A stretch of 64,000 bases of DNA. Source: Pratylenchus scribneri (Eukaryota; Nematoda; Chromadorea; Rhabditida; Pratylenchidae). Numbering within the stretch: position 1 is the stretch's first letter; the number at the start of each line of letters is the position of its first letter. Both the position numbers and the translations under genes were made by a program. The stretch lies in NCBI GenBank assembly GCA_030063045.1, contig JAQSEB010000044.1, forward strand, positions 620,001 through 684,000, written 5' to 3'. Shown here one piece after another: positions 8,399-18,125 of the stretch. Below the pieces are notes generated by a model. That model had not been told where the DNA came from. It saw only the letters and a list, made by a program, of their open reading frames with translations, and searched no databases.

Positions 8399-8945
8399 AT
8401 GGTCCGTGTTATATTTGATGGTTCTAATTTACGTCTTGAAAAATTCCATCAAGTTGGATCTGGTCAAATTGAATATTTTTCTGGATTGCCAACATACCAA
8501 AGAGGTTTTGGCAATGGATCAATAAGACAAAGAGGGGCAGGAGTAGGACGAGTTTTGAAAAGTCTTTGGAGATATTTAAAACCTTTGGCATCTGCCTTTA
8601 AGCCGGTTGCTGTTAATGTAGGAAAGGAGATTGGGAAAGAAGTTTTGGCAACTACAGCAAGAGTATTGAATAAGGTTAAAAACTCATAAAATATTTTTCA
8701 TATAAGATATTTAGGTAGCAGAAGGCGGAGACTTAAAGGAAGCCATAGTAGGAGAAGGAAAAGAGGGTGTTCGTAAGCTTATGACAAAAGCCGGAATACA
8801 AAGCGGAAGTGGAAAAAGAAGACGAAAATTTAATCCCCAACGAAAATCAGGAGTCATTTTAAAACCAAACGATATTATTGGACAAACAGTGCCACAGAGA
8901 GCTCTAATTAAAAAGAAAAGAATTGACACTCTAGGATATTATTGA
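8399..8945 (+). CDS. pVI/pX-like small basic virion protein
   Basis: Exons 8399-8674 and 8715-8945 (40-bp intron) give an intact 168-residue protein from ATG 8399, 15 bp after the preceding gene. Landmarks of the conserved Polinton family are a Tyr-x-Gly start region (YFSGLPTYQRG), a Gly/Arg-rich turn (RQRGAGVGR), an amphipathic helix with KEIGKEVL, a GKRRRKF basic cluster and the characteristic C-terminus DTLGYY (usually D-x-LGYF). Related proteins sit next to the capsid genes in Polintons and adenovirus-like elements and resemble adenoviral internal capsid/core proteins that are matured by the viral protease. The basic cluster could bind DNA or act as a nuclear signal. Function is by family position; no enzyme motif is visible. 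Confidence 0.8.
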
Positions 8946-8997
8946 AAATGCTCTATAAAAAGGTGGATGCTTCATCGGCAGATAGTATTTCGACAGG

Positions 8998-10447
8998 ATG
9001 GATTTTTTCTCGACACCCCCCACAAATTGTGCTGTGTCTAATTCAGCCAATCGGGAATATTTGACGGTTATTTTATTTTATTTAATATATAATAACAATT
9101 CTTTAGTTAAATCCAATTAGTTCAACGCCTTTTCATTTTAAAATCCACCCTATCACTAGTTATATAGACTTGAGTAAAGTCTATATTTTGACTGAATGCC
9201 GAATAAGGAAAGTGGGTGATGATGAATTGCATGTGAATTTGGATGCGGGTGAAGTGGTTTCCACAATCCAAATGCCTGGAGCCACATGGATTAAGGATAT
9301 CAAAATTTTGATAAATCAGAGGGAAATATATTCATCAAATCAATTGTACAGTTACAAGGCCTATTTGGATACGGAATTAAGCTACCCAAATGAAGCAAAA
9401 GACAGCTTTCTCAGTGTTACGGGTTACAAAAGAGACAAAAATGATCCGGATTCTATTGATGATGAAGGATATGTAGCAAGGAAAAATATGTTTGCTCAAA
9501 GCAAGACTGCAATTGATTAGCAAACTTTCAACGGATATTTTCAATCAAGATCTATATTTGATAAGCAATGTTGAATTGGATATAGAAATTACCCCGCAAA
9601 CAGATGACTTTATGATAATCCAACAAAAAACTGTAGTTGAGCCCCCAGCAACCCACACTAAATACGTTTTTGAAATTACCGATGTTCGGCTGCTTGTAAA
9701 AACAATAGATTTGATGGATGGTTTGAGTTTAGACATTGCAAAGCAACTGGATGTTCAGCCAGCTAGATATGGAGTGAGAAAATCATTTATGAAGTCTCTG
9801 TTTATCACTCAGGGGAGGACTGATTTTGTCGCTAATTTATTCACTGAGGAGTATGTGAAAAGTATTTTAAAAAATTTTTAATTAGTTATTCAGGGTTCCA
9901 AGACGTGTAATGATCGGATTAGTCAACAATTCTAGATATATTGGGGATAAATTCGAAAGCCCATTCAAATTCACTCATTTTAATGTACAAAATATTGAGT
10001 TGAGAGCAAATGGACGGTCTTACCCACAATATAATTACAAGTATTTTTTATTTGATTTTTTAATGTTTCTAAATAATTTAAGTTTAAAATATGGTTCCGA
10101 TATCTATGCTCAAGCTTATCATGATACTCAAGAGCATTTGGGCTTCGCATATACAAATCAAAGTAATGGAATAGATTATACGATGTTCAAAAATGGGTGG
10201 TGTATATATGTATTCAATTTGACTAATAGTCAAGAGGATTCGGAAGGATTTGAATTGGTGAAAGATGGTTGCACTTCAGTGGAGATTCGATTTTCCACTC
10301 CTGTCCCTGCTGGAGGCGTCACTTTAATCGCCTACGCAGAAGCCGATGGACTAATTCTCATTGACCGTGAATATCCTTATTATTTTATGATTCATTTTAT
10401 TTTTTTTCCCAGGAAATCGAACTATTACTTCCGATTTAACTGTCTAA
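8998..10447 (+). CDS. Major capsid protein (double jelly-roll), one frame break
   Basis: Forms the capsid shell in Polinton virions. ATG 8998 is the first after an in-frame TAG at 8983. Exons are 8998-9066, 9107-9850, 9894-10040, 10083-10366 and 10413-10447; introns are 40, 43, 42 and 46 bp. The 42-bp intron has no stop but is far more AT-rich than its flanks. Conserved blocks are DFFSTPPTN at the N-terminus, YIDLSKVYI, the VGD/NINQREIY strand, SYKAYLDTELSY, MFAQSK, DIFNQDLYL, VPRRVMIGLVNN, FKFTHFNVQNI, GWCIYVFNL, FELVKDG and LIAYAEADGLILIDR. One break near 9511-9522: the frame ending at TAG 9518-9520 must advance one base to continue at SKLSTDIFNQD, so this is a net one-base insertion (or two-base loss). 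Spliced length ~425 residues. The stop TAA is immediately followed by the next ATG. Confidence 0.92.
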
Positions 10448-10651
10448 ATGACGACAAATTTAACTTCTCCTGATTTAATTCTCCCTCAAATTGTGGCAAC
10501 TCCCCCAGGAATAATTTCATGTTTTGCTGAGACTGCTGAATCGTCTCCTTGGAATTTTATTCTATGTTTAGTTTATTTTTTGGGGACTGGAGCGGCAACG
10601 GCATTTGCTCTTTATTTTTATTTGCGAGAAAAGAGTAGACATCCCCGCTGA
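10448..10651 (+). CDS. Small single-pass membrane protein
   Basis: A 67-residue intact frame whose ATG directly abuts the capsid stop (TAAATG). Residues ~35-57 (WNFILCLVYFLGTGAATAFA and following) form one hydrophobic helix, followed by a basic end (REKSRHPR). The N-terminal part is polar, with no clear cleavable signal, so a type III or tail-anchored topology is likely. It ends 8 bp before the protease start. Small membrane proteins occur in many Polintons near the capsid genes; a role in virion membrane or egress is inference. The tight spacing and coherent composition support a real gene despite its size. Confidence 0.6.
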   Translation: MTTNLTSPDLILPQIVATPPGIISCFAETAESSPWNFILCLVYFLGTGAATAFALYFYLREKSRHPR

Positions 10652-10659
10652 GTTAAGAA

Positions 10660-11143
10660 ATGGATACATATACCATTAATAAAATCCTTTCTCAACATCC
10701 AGCAACAAATAAAATTTCAAGGGGGTTTTTCCTGCCGATAAATGGCCCAAATGCACCAATTTCCCGTGTGCTATGGTTGTGAATTTGGTTGCTTTTTATT
10801 AGTAAAATTTAATTAAGAATATATTTAGGACACTTCTAACGAAAGGGGATCACATTGGTGTTGCATTTGGGCGGTAAATTCTTTCCAAGGCTTTTATTTT
10901 GACTCTTATGGTGACCCACCAGAAGGATTGATATTGGATTATTTAAAGAAAAATTTTAAAAATATTACTTATAATAAAACGAAATTTCAAAATTTATTTA
11001 GTTCTTTATGTGGGCCATATACTATTGTTGTAATTCTATTTTTGTCCTTAGGCCTAAATTTTAAATCAATAATAAAATTATTATCCCAATATAATTCCTC
11101 TGATCAATTTATTAATTATATTTATTCATTCTTTTTTAAATAA
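10660..11143 (+). CDS. Adenain-like cysteine protease, one frame break
   Basis: Would process virion proteins during maturation. ATG 10660; exon 1 10660-10787, intron 10788-10828 (41 bp), exon 2 10829-11143; ~147 residues. The N-terminal helix (INKILSQHP) is followed by GVFPADKWPK and the PCAMVVN strand. The catalytic histidine is in GSHWCC, the acidic residue in YFDSYGDPP, and the Gln and Cys in FQNLFSSLCGPY, with the Q-to-C distance of seven seen in adenain. The break lies near 10711-10722, around an AAAA/TTT run: the frame must step back one base between the N-terminal helix and the GVFPAD block. No GT donor exists upstream in exon 1, so an intron cannot explain it. It converges with the next leftward gene, 12 bp apart. 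Confidence 0.88.
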
Positions 11144-11155
11144 AATATGAAAAAT

Positions 11156-11551
11156 TCAAAAAGGTGATTCAAATTGGTTTAAATCATAAAAAGCTTGTTC
11201 TTCCAAAATTCTTATCGTTCTTTTATGCGCTTCACATTCTATAAAGTCACAAACATCCCCTCCGGAATTCAATAATTCAAGTTGTTTTGCATATTCTTCT
11301 TGAAATCGTTGTGGAGAATAAATTGCGAAAAATTGCCCTTTGAAGATTCCAATTTGCCGATCCCATGAATCGGGATCTTTCTTTATTTTCTTTTCCAAAT
11401 TTTTGAAGGATGGCAACTTTTCTTTGATTTTCTCATCCGCCATTGCCCGAAGTCGCCAAAATGTCGGAAAATTTACCCAATTTTTACGCAATCTAATTGA
11501 CAATTCGGGGAGGGTTCGATAACTAAAATACTCTATCATAAATTCCTCCAT
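11156..11551 (-). CDS. Unknown 131-residue helical protein
   Basis: Single-exon intact frame from ATG 11551-11549 to TGA 11158-11156. The sequence is rich in aromatic, acidic and basic residues and predicted mostly helical (RLRAMADEKIKEKLPSF, NLEKKIKKDPDSW), with two cysteines in a CDFIEC pair near residue 100. No signal peptide, membrane segment or enzyme motif is visible. Amino-acid use and base composition match the element's other genes rather than the AT-rich flank. It faces the protease gene and lies downstream of the glycoprotein gene on the same strand (136-bp gap). Probably an element-specific cargo gene; I do not recognise its family. Confidence 0.65.
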   Translation of the reverse strand: MEEFMIEYFSYRTLPELSIRLRKNWVNFPTFWRLRAMADEKIKEKLPSFKNLEKKIKKDPDSWDRQIGIFKGQFFAIYSPQRFQEEYAKQLELLNSGGDVCDFIECEAHKRTIRILEEQAFYDLNQFESPF

Positions 11552-11687
11552 CTAAATTAAAATAGCATTTAATTTCTTATTCATAAAAATATTTAAATGA
11601 AAATAACATTTTTAATAAAAGTACATAATAAAATGATTTTATCCAATTTATTAAAAAAGAAAATAAATATTTAAAATAAATATGTGA

Positions 11688-12629
11688 TCACATTCGACTT
11701 TCCGAGTTGAAATAAATTGAGGAAGCCGCATCATCCAATGGAATTTGCATGAAAGGTCCTTGCACTGTCCCGCCAACAACTGTCTTTAAATAAAGGGGAA
11801 ATTAATTGTTTCAGAAATTAAAATCTTACGTTTTCAGAAAAGTCGGATGAAACTGAATCTTGTGCCTCTGCCTGTGCCCGTGCCTCAAGTTGTTCAGCAA
11901 GCAGGCGTCCAACTCTTTGAAATTCCATGCTGGAATTCGCCAACTGCTGGGATATTTCCGACAATGGCACCAATTCGGCGCCAATATGTACATTTGGTGG
12001 AGGAGGCCTTGGAGGTGGGGTGAGGGCATTTATTTTCTGAATTAATTGTTATAAATATTGAGTTTTAAAAAAAAAAATTCAAATTCTTACGGGGATGATG
12101 GCAAAAACAATGACGAACAATAGTAGCAGAAGCAAAAAAAAGACAAAAATTGCCATGATCTGGAAATTCCGAATAATAATTTTAAAAAAATTTATTTAGT
12201 ACCCAAATGGCCAATGATGTTGTGCTGCTGCTACTGATTTCTGTTGTTTTTATTGTTGTTGTGGAGAGTGCGTTGCCGATTTGTGTTGTTTTTGTTGTGG
12301 ATGTGGTTGTTTTGGCAATTTGTATTGTTTTTGTTGTGGCTGTGCTGCTGATTGTTTTTGTTGTTGTTGTTGCCAAAATTGTTGTTTTGATTGTTGTTTT
12401 GGTGGTGGATGTTGTTGTTGTGGCCGAATTTGGATGGAAGTTTGGGTCCTATATAAAGTAAAATGTTTTTTTTATTTATTATTATTTTTACCTCCACTGG
12501 ACATGCAAAAATCGTTTGTCGATGGTCAAATTTATCGTCCAAGCACAGAAAGACACCACTCTTCGCCCATGGCCTATAGCATGTTTGGTTGTGACGGACG
12601 AAAAGCATACACCCGTCGTGACGAGTCAT
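11688..12629 (-). CDS. Five-exon type I membrane glycoprotein with Thr-rich stalk (envelope-like cargo)
   Basis: Exons 12629-12492, 12448-12203, 12159-12091, 12036-11830 and 11783-11688; introns 43, 43, 54 and 46 bp, all phase 0, giving 251 codons from ATG 12629. Domains in order: a ~46-residue head with four cysteines (in GCMLF, QTCYRP, FLCLDD, FACPVE); a ~75-residue Thr/Ser-rich mucin-like stalk; a strongly hydrophobic helix (IMAIFVFFLLLLLFVIVFAI); a cytoplasmic tail starting with a polyproline run (PPPRPPPP), then Gln/Ala/Glu-rich. Upstream, in another frame, an ATG at about 12680 and a hydrophobic run look like a signal peptide interrupted by a frame break in a T8 run (12658-12665). A virion or cell-surface attachment role is inferred from architecture; no fusion-protein family is recognised. 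The exon joins rest on consensus sites and phase agreement, not transcripts. Confidence 0.65.
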
Positions 12630-12870
12630 CGGGGCGGCATTTACGCAAAATATGAATAAAAAAAATGTAAAAAATCATTTTATTATTGGGAATGGGGAAA
12701 TTATTGAACATGAATGATCGATCCCATGTCGGGAAATGGCCATAGATCTTAATCTCCTATCGCATTCAATCAATCATTATTCATTCCATTATTATTTTTA
12801 TCCTAAACCGGGCAATATCCGCAGAATGACCGCTCGCGGGAAATTTTAAATTCTCATCATATTTTTATTT
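12630..12870. other. Upstream region of the glycoprotein gene
   Basis: Non-coding apart from the possible signal-peptide stretch described for the adjacent gene. It contains GATCGATC near 12718 and a short GC-rich run (ACCGCTCGCGGG) near 12830. No convincing TATA box or other gene is visible. Confidence 0.4.
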
Positions 12871-13262
12871 TTCATAAATGACTTTTGGTCCCAAATTCAG
12901 CAGAGGTCAGACACCCAAACTGCACCGAGAGACTATAGGGTAGATCACATCAAAGAACTAGGCCAACATTTATCCATTTGTTCAACTTTTAAATTTTAAT
13001 CTTTTTTATTTTTCATAAATGACTTTTGGTTCCAAATTCAGCAGAGGTTAGACAGAGACAAAGTTAGCGAGAGACTATAGGGCAGACCGCATCAAAAAAC
13101 TAAGCCAACATATATCCGTTGGTTCAACTTTTAAATTTTAATCTTTTTTATTTTTCATAAATGACTTTTGGTCCCAAATTCAACAGAGGTTAGACACAGA
13201 CAAACTTAGCGAGAGACTATAGGCAGAGTAAAAAATCAAGCCCAAAGATGTCCGCTGCCAGC
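12871..13262. repeat. 141-142-bp tandem repeat, almost three copies
   Basis: Copies begin at 12871, 13012 and 13154 with TTCATAAATGACTTTTGG. Each contains CAAATTCA(G/A)CAGAGGT(C/T)AGACA and GAGAGACTATAGG, and the first two also share the AACTA(A/G)GCCAACAT...TTCAACTTTTAAATTTTAAT tail. The third copy diverges after about 13225. Such arrays are common just inside Polinton termini. The copies differ by several substitutions. Confidence 0.85.
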
Positions 13263-13390
13263 CGCGCGGCCCCTTTGAAGTAAGCCTTTTCCTGTCCGCT
13301 TGCTTGGTATACTGTATACCGTAATCTCAAGGAGGCCCAAACCGGGGCGGTTCAATACCTTTACTACTGACAGCAGACTGATATTATTAA
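13263..13390. other. Probable terminal segment of the element
   Basis: GC-richer than anything to its right, with a near-palindrome GGTATACTGTATACC at 13305-13319 and CCGCGCGGCC near 13262. Polinton ends typically finish in ACT-3'; candidate ACT triplets lie at 13363-13368 and 13376-13378. Composition drops sharply to AT-rich after about 13385. Without the other end I cannot choose the exact terminus or a target-site duplication. Confidence 0.4.
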
Positions 13391-13971
13391 TTAATGCCAT
13401 TAATCGTTTAGAATTAATTTTAAGAATAGAATAATATTCATATATATTATATAGCAATTTATTTATTTCATATTTTCAACACATTTTATAGTTTAAGTAA
13501 TGCAATTAAAATTTTATATATATTCATTTTTAAAATAAAAGGTAAATGGTTAAATTTATTTATTTTTAATTTCTGTTTGAATTTTTTTTTAAATATTTTT
13601 TGCCCCGTATCCGATTTTGATTTTTTTGTTTAAATAAATATAAAAATTTTATTCCTAATTTTTATTAATTATTCTAAATTTGGCATCCAAAATATGATAG
13701 TCTTGCACATCATTATAAAGGTGAAATCAACTTAGAATGGATCAGACAAAGCTATATAATATGCATTATTCCTCTTTTAAAAAATAAATATATTGGAATA
13801 TAAAAATTTCATATATATAAAGATCACTTAATTTATTTAACAATAATTCGATCAAATTAACATCTATATAATAAATATATTTATGTTATTGATTTTTTTA
13901 TAGTTTAAAGTCATTTCGGACATATTATATTATATTTTCATTATATTGAAGTGTGGGTTGTTAATTTTCAG
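13391..13971. other. AT-rich flank, no supported gene
   Basis: Low-complexity A/T sequence with short homopolymer runs. No coding frame, RNA gene or repeat that I can support. Confidence 0.5.
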
Positions 13972-14128
13972 AGCTTGAACGAATTCGTTTGTTGTAACAA
14001 AGCCATTTCTTGTGGATATGGAGGCTCAAGGTTTTTATCACGATTAAATTCCTTTTCTATGTTTCGCGGCACAAAGGCCGATTAGTTTGGACGATTTACT
14101 CAAAGGCCGGTTCGTATCGGACATATGA
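13972..14128 (+). CDS. Possible host 3' exons (two, small intron)
   Basis: A TTAATTTTCAG acceptor precedes a coherent frame at 13972-14030 (SLNEFVCCNKAISCGYGG). A 46-bp GT-AG intron (14031-14076) joins it in phase to 14077-14128 (RPISLDDLLKGRFVSDI, then TGA). GC content is far above the surroundings. The protein family is not recognised, and upstream exons are not identified. It could equally be a gene remnant. Confidence 0.35.
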
Positions 14129-14803
14129 AGCAATAAAATTCAATGAATTTTTTGTTATTTTAATTATTTATATTATCATAAAAAAGTTAATTTCACTTAT
14201 TCTCATCCTTTCTTCATTTGTTTTCATAATAATTTTATGTATTTCCAAAACAAATAATCGATCGATATATGATGCTGTTATTCAGATATATTTATTTTAA
14301 TTAATAAATTTTTTGACAATATATTTAAATTAATTTACTATCTGGAATAATTATTAATATTTTTGATTTTTAAAAAAGTATTATAAATTTACAAAATTTT
14401 TCATTAATAAGTAAAGAGAAGTGGAGCATGAATTTTTTTCTTTAAGCGCGTTACATCATTAGATAAATTTTGGTATATCTTTAAATTTCTTCTTGAAAAA
14501 AATGAAAATGTAAAAATTTGAAAGAAATTGTAAATGATTAATTCTTTGAAAAATTAATATTTTTTTTCAAATGAACTTGTTTGTATATTGAAAATGTTTT
14601 GAAATTTAATCAATAATATTTTTTTTTCCTTGATAATCTCATTGCATATGAAATTTGTTTCTGCTTATTTCCAATTCCAAATTCTAAGCTCACGCGGCGC
14701 CATTTATTTAATGTTTTTATAATTTATTCTGAAAAGAAAGTTTTCTTAATTTAATATTTAATTATTATTTTACAAGGCTATAATTCTATTATCTTGAATA
14801 TAG

Positions 14804-14835
14804 ATGTCATCTGGGGGAGAGTCGGCTTCCTTTGC
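14804..14835 (+). CDS. Possible first exon of an unknown gene
   Basis: ATGTCATCTGGGGGAGAGTC begins a 32-base frame (MSSGGESASF) that runs into GTAAGA, a near-perfect donor. The surroundings are AT-rich. No following exon is identified, so this is weak evidence. Confidence 0.2.
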
Positions 14836-15725
14836 GTAAGAGAGAAACTGCTTATTTATATAGGAGAATGAGGGCAAAAATCAGACTAAATTAGCGATAT
14901 ACGAAGGTTGGAATGCAGAGTCGATTTTTGATCTTTATTTTATAGTTATTTTGATAATTAAAATTTGAAATAAATTTTTTATTTATAATATATTTGTAAG
15001 ATTTTTATAAAAATTAGCTATTATTTATTTTCAAATCATTTATTCCCCCATTTAATGGTAAAAGACAATGGATAATATTTTATTATATTTAAAAAATTTT
15101 AAAAATATTTAATTAGAATAAAAAATTTTTCAATAAATTCCTAGCATAATTAAAAAATAATCCATTTTTTTAAATTAAAATCCTTTCCTTCTTTTACTTT
15201 CATTCAATTTTCTTTTAACTTTATTTTTTTAACTTTTAAATTATAAAGTAAAATATTTTATAAATTAAATTTATAATTTCTGTTGCTTTTTGGACAATTA
15301 GAAATTCTCAAAATAAATGACGAACACAAAATTCTATATTAATTATTTTTTTATAATTCAGATTTCTTTTTATTGGTATATAAAAAATACTTAAATCGAT
15401 TTTCTTATTATATAAGAAATTATCAAATATTATATTTTGCAAAATAATAGAGATGTACAAGGTACAAGCGTATATTTTATTCAAAATATTTGGAGATATT
15501 GTATGAATCCATTCATTAAGAATATTCCAATTTTTATCGTTGTCGTTCAGCTTACTAATTATTTTATAATTTTTGCAATTAACATATATTTTCTCATTAT
15601 TCCGTTAATATCTTTTATTGCTAAATGTATACATTAAAGTTTCTATTTTTAAAATTAATATCTAAAATTAGTTTTTTTTTGTATCAATTTTATAATAGTT
15701 CAAAACATTTATAAGGTAAAATAAA

Positions 15726-15941
15726 TTAAATGTAGAAAGTATTTTTTTTATCTATTTTTAACATCTCCCATTCTGCTTTCCTTGTTGCTTTCTCTAACTC
15801 ATGTGCAACATCGTTTTTCTGGCAAATTTGACATGATCGATCATATTTTTGAACAATTAAATGTTCGTGTGTCGTATCGCCACGGTCAAAGAATGCATCC
15901 AACAAATCAGAACATAATATTATAATATATAATTCTTTCAA
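15726..15941 (-). CDS. Exon-like island with CQICQK motif
   Basis: A 71-codon frame whose middle (about 15914-15740) is coherent and charged: DAFFDRGDTTHEHLIV, RSCQICQKND, then a KATRKAEWEMLK helix. The CxxC plus preceding histidines is zinc-ligand-like. The edges are AT-driven, so the true exon is probably shorter. See the similar island at 17.9 kb on the same strand. No family recognised. Confidence 0.35.
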   Translation of the reverse strand: MKELYIIILCSDLLDAFFDRGDTTHEHLIVQKYDRSCQICQKNDVAHELEKATRKAEWEMLKIDKKNTFYI

Positions 15942-17869
15942 TTATACTTCATATTTTTACTTGTATTTTTATTGACAAATAATTTTTTAATTTTTAATAA
16001 TTTCAAATTATTTAATTTATTATTTATTTTCTATTGATAATTTCAAAACAAAAAATTTATTCTTTTCTATATTAATAGAAATTTTACTATTTTATTATCT
16101 TCTTCATTCATGTTATTTTATAGAATATTTTCATATTTTTTATATCACTAATTGACTATTAAAAATTCATTATTAAATTAAAATGATATATTAATAAAAA
16201 TTTAGATTTCTTTAAATTTTTTTAAATAGTAGTTTATCTATAACGAATGAAATAATTTAAAAAATTATATTTGAATAAATTTATTCATTTATTAAATAAA
16301 TGCAAAATACATTTGCAAAAATGCATTCTTATTAATCTAGTTTTTATTTCATATTAATTTTTATTTATATTAAACAAATTTTTGCTATCTTCATTTAGCT
16401 TTAAAATTGTAGATAATACATTCATACTAATTTATTAAGAAAAAAATTTAATTTATAGCGGAATCATAAATCCCTTAAATCCGGCTCTAAAATCCTTTAT
16501 ATAAAATAAACACTCCACCAACCATTCTCTTCATTTCTCTCTTTCAAATAATTCTATTTCATTTGACATAAAACCTTAAAATCCTATTCTAATTCTCGCA
16601 TGATTTTTTGTGAAACTATAGAATATTTATAATATTGACCATAATTTTTCTAATATTCGTCTATTATTTTGTCCTTTACTCTTTTAAAAATTTGATATTT
16701 AAAGCATATCTTCAAAAATTTTTATTGATTCCAAATGAACATATTAATTAACAATTTAAATTATTACTTGGCCTTTTTCCATATTTTTTTTCAAAAAATT
16801 GATCAAATCATTTCAATTAAAAAAGGAGTTCATATAGTAAAATGGGCAAGCATCCAATTTTTATTTGTAATTGTTTAACAAATTGTTTTTAAAAAATTTT
16901 GAATTAAATATACGTCACGAATTTTAAAGAATTTTGTGATAAAATTTTTCAAAATTTTAAATTTTAATTTTTTTTATTATCCCATTTTTTATTGTTGATA
17001 TTAAATTAATTTTATTATTTTTCTAGAGTATTAAAATTTTATATTCCTATAATTTTTTAATTTATTTGAGTTATAATAATTTTCTAGAGTAATTATTTAT
17101 CAATTATTAAATATTAGAATATTAATTGAAGATTATTTCAAATGATGTGTAATATAAGGAAAATGCGATATAGATATAATTTTTAATTTACTAAATTATT
17201 TAATATCATATTTTACATGTAAAAATATAGATTTTATAGTTTAGTCTTTTGATTCATAGAATCATAATATTATGATTTTATTCATCTTCTTCAAATATTT
17301 TCTTACCTTTCATTTAAATAACACCCATGTCTCCCTCTCGGAAGTAAACCAATTAAATTAATTAATCTTTTTTTTATTTCTCATCCATTAAAATATAATA
17401 AAATATTCCTTCCATACCACTAATATCCTTCCACATTATTTTCTTCCATCCCTTCATTTTCATTCTTAGCTCACCGCCCTCTTCCGATTCATAATCTAAA
17501 AATTCAATATTTAATCGATTTTGTTTAATTTTTATAGGATATCTATTAATTTTAAAAATAATTCTTGTATCAATTAGAAATGAAATAGAAATTTTAATTT
17601 TAAGATTTTTTAATTTTATTTTTTAATTCATTAATACATAAATTCTTCTTCATTAAAATTAAGCTTCAATTTTATATAAACAAAAAATATTATATTTTAT
17701 TTATTACTTGACTAATATAATCCCATTGACTTTTAAGTTTAATTTTATCAAAATTTTTATTATTTTTAAATTTTTATATGTACTCTCAATTAAAACTAGC
17801 CACGAATAATATTTTAATTTTATTATTTTATTAATTTAATTTAAAAAATTTTTTTATCATTATTATTCA

Positions 17870-18125
17870 AGGCTTCATTAACTTTCCGATATTTAACATA
17901 TCGAATCATTCCGCAATTTCCTGCTTCTTTACGGCAAATTTGGCATTTAATTTCTTGTCTATTATGCTACGGTCACTGTCCAAAATCCTCGTGCATTGCG
18001 TTTGGAATTCTAGCAAGACTTATGTGCCGGCTCAAAACGATCATTCTCGATAATAATGTTCCTCTTTCATTGTTCTGCATTCCTTTTACTGTTCGGCCAA
18101 TAATAAATTGAGATAACTTTTTAAG
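17870..18125 (-). CDS. Exon-like island with CQICRK motif
   Basis: Two coherent frames lie close together on the minus strand. 18125-17973 reads LSQFIIGRTVKGMQNNERG ... RIPNAMHEDFGQ and stops. 17960-17870 reads EIKCQICRKEAGNCGMIR. They are in different frames, separated by about 20 bases, too short for an intron here, so a frame break or unrelated exons are possible. GC is well above the background. A host gene remnant is the most likely reading. Confidence 0.35.

Larger units (their letters stand above)
1..13380. mobile_element. Maverick/Polinton virus-like transposon, left end beyond window
   Basis: The stretch carries the hallmark Polinton gene set: protein-primed family-B DNA polymerase, retroviral-type integrase, packaging ATPase, adenain-like protease, double jelly-roll major capsid protein and further virion proteins. 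Genes are tightly packed and markedly richer in G+C than the flank. The window begins inside the polymerase gene, so the left terminal inverted repeat cannot be seen. The right end is placed by inference near 13.38 kb, where a tandem-repeat and GC-rich segment gives way to AT-rich DNA. I could not match the two terminal repeats or a target-site duplication, so the right boundary is uncertain by about 100 bp. Confidence 0.9.

Noticed and set aside
11826..12029. Alternative frame ORF (MPSPHLQGLL...)
   Set aside because: The frame that joins the membrane exon in phase gives the polyproline tail and continues into the last exon; this alternative does not.
12231..12448. Asn- or Gln-rich reading of the stalk exon
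   Set aside because: Only the Thr-rich frame joins in phase 0 to both the upstream head exon and the downstream membrane exon.
12207..12655. Plus-strand Val-rich and Cys/Gly-rich ORFs
   Set aside because: They are complements of the Thr-rich stalk exon; repetitive ACA/CAA codons create them.
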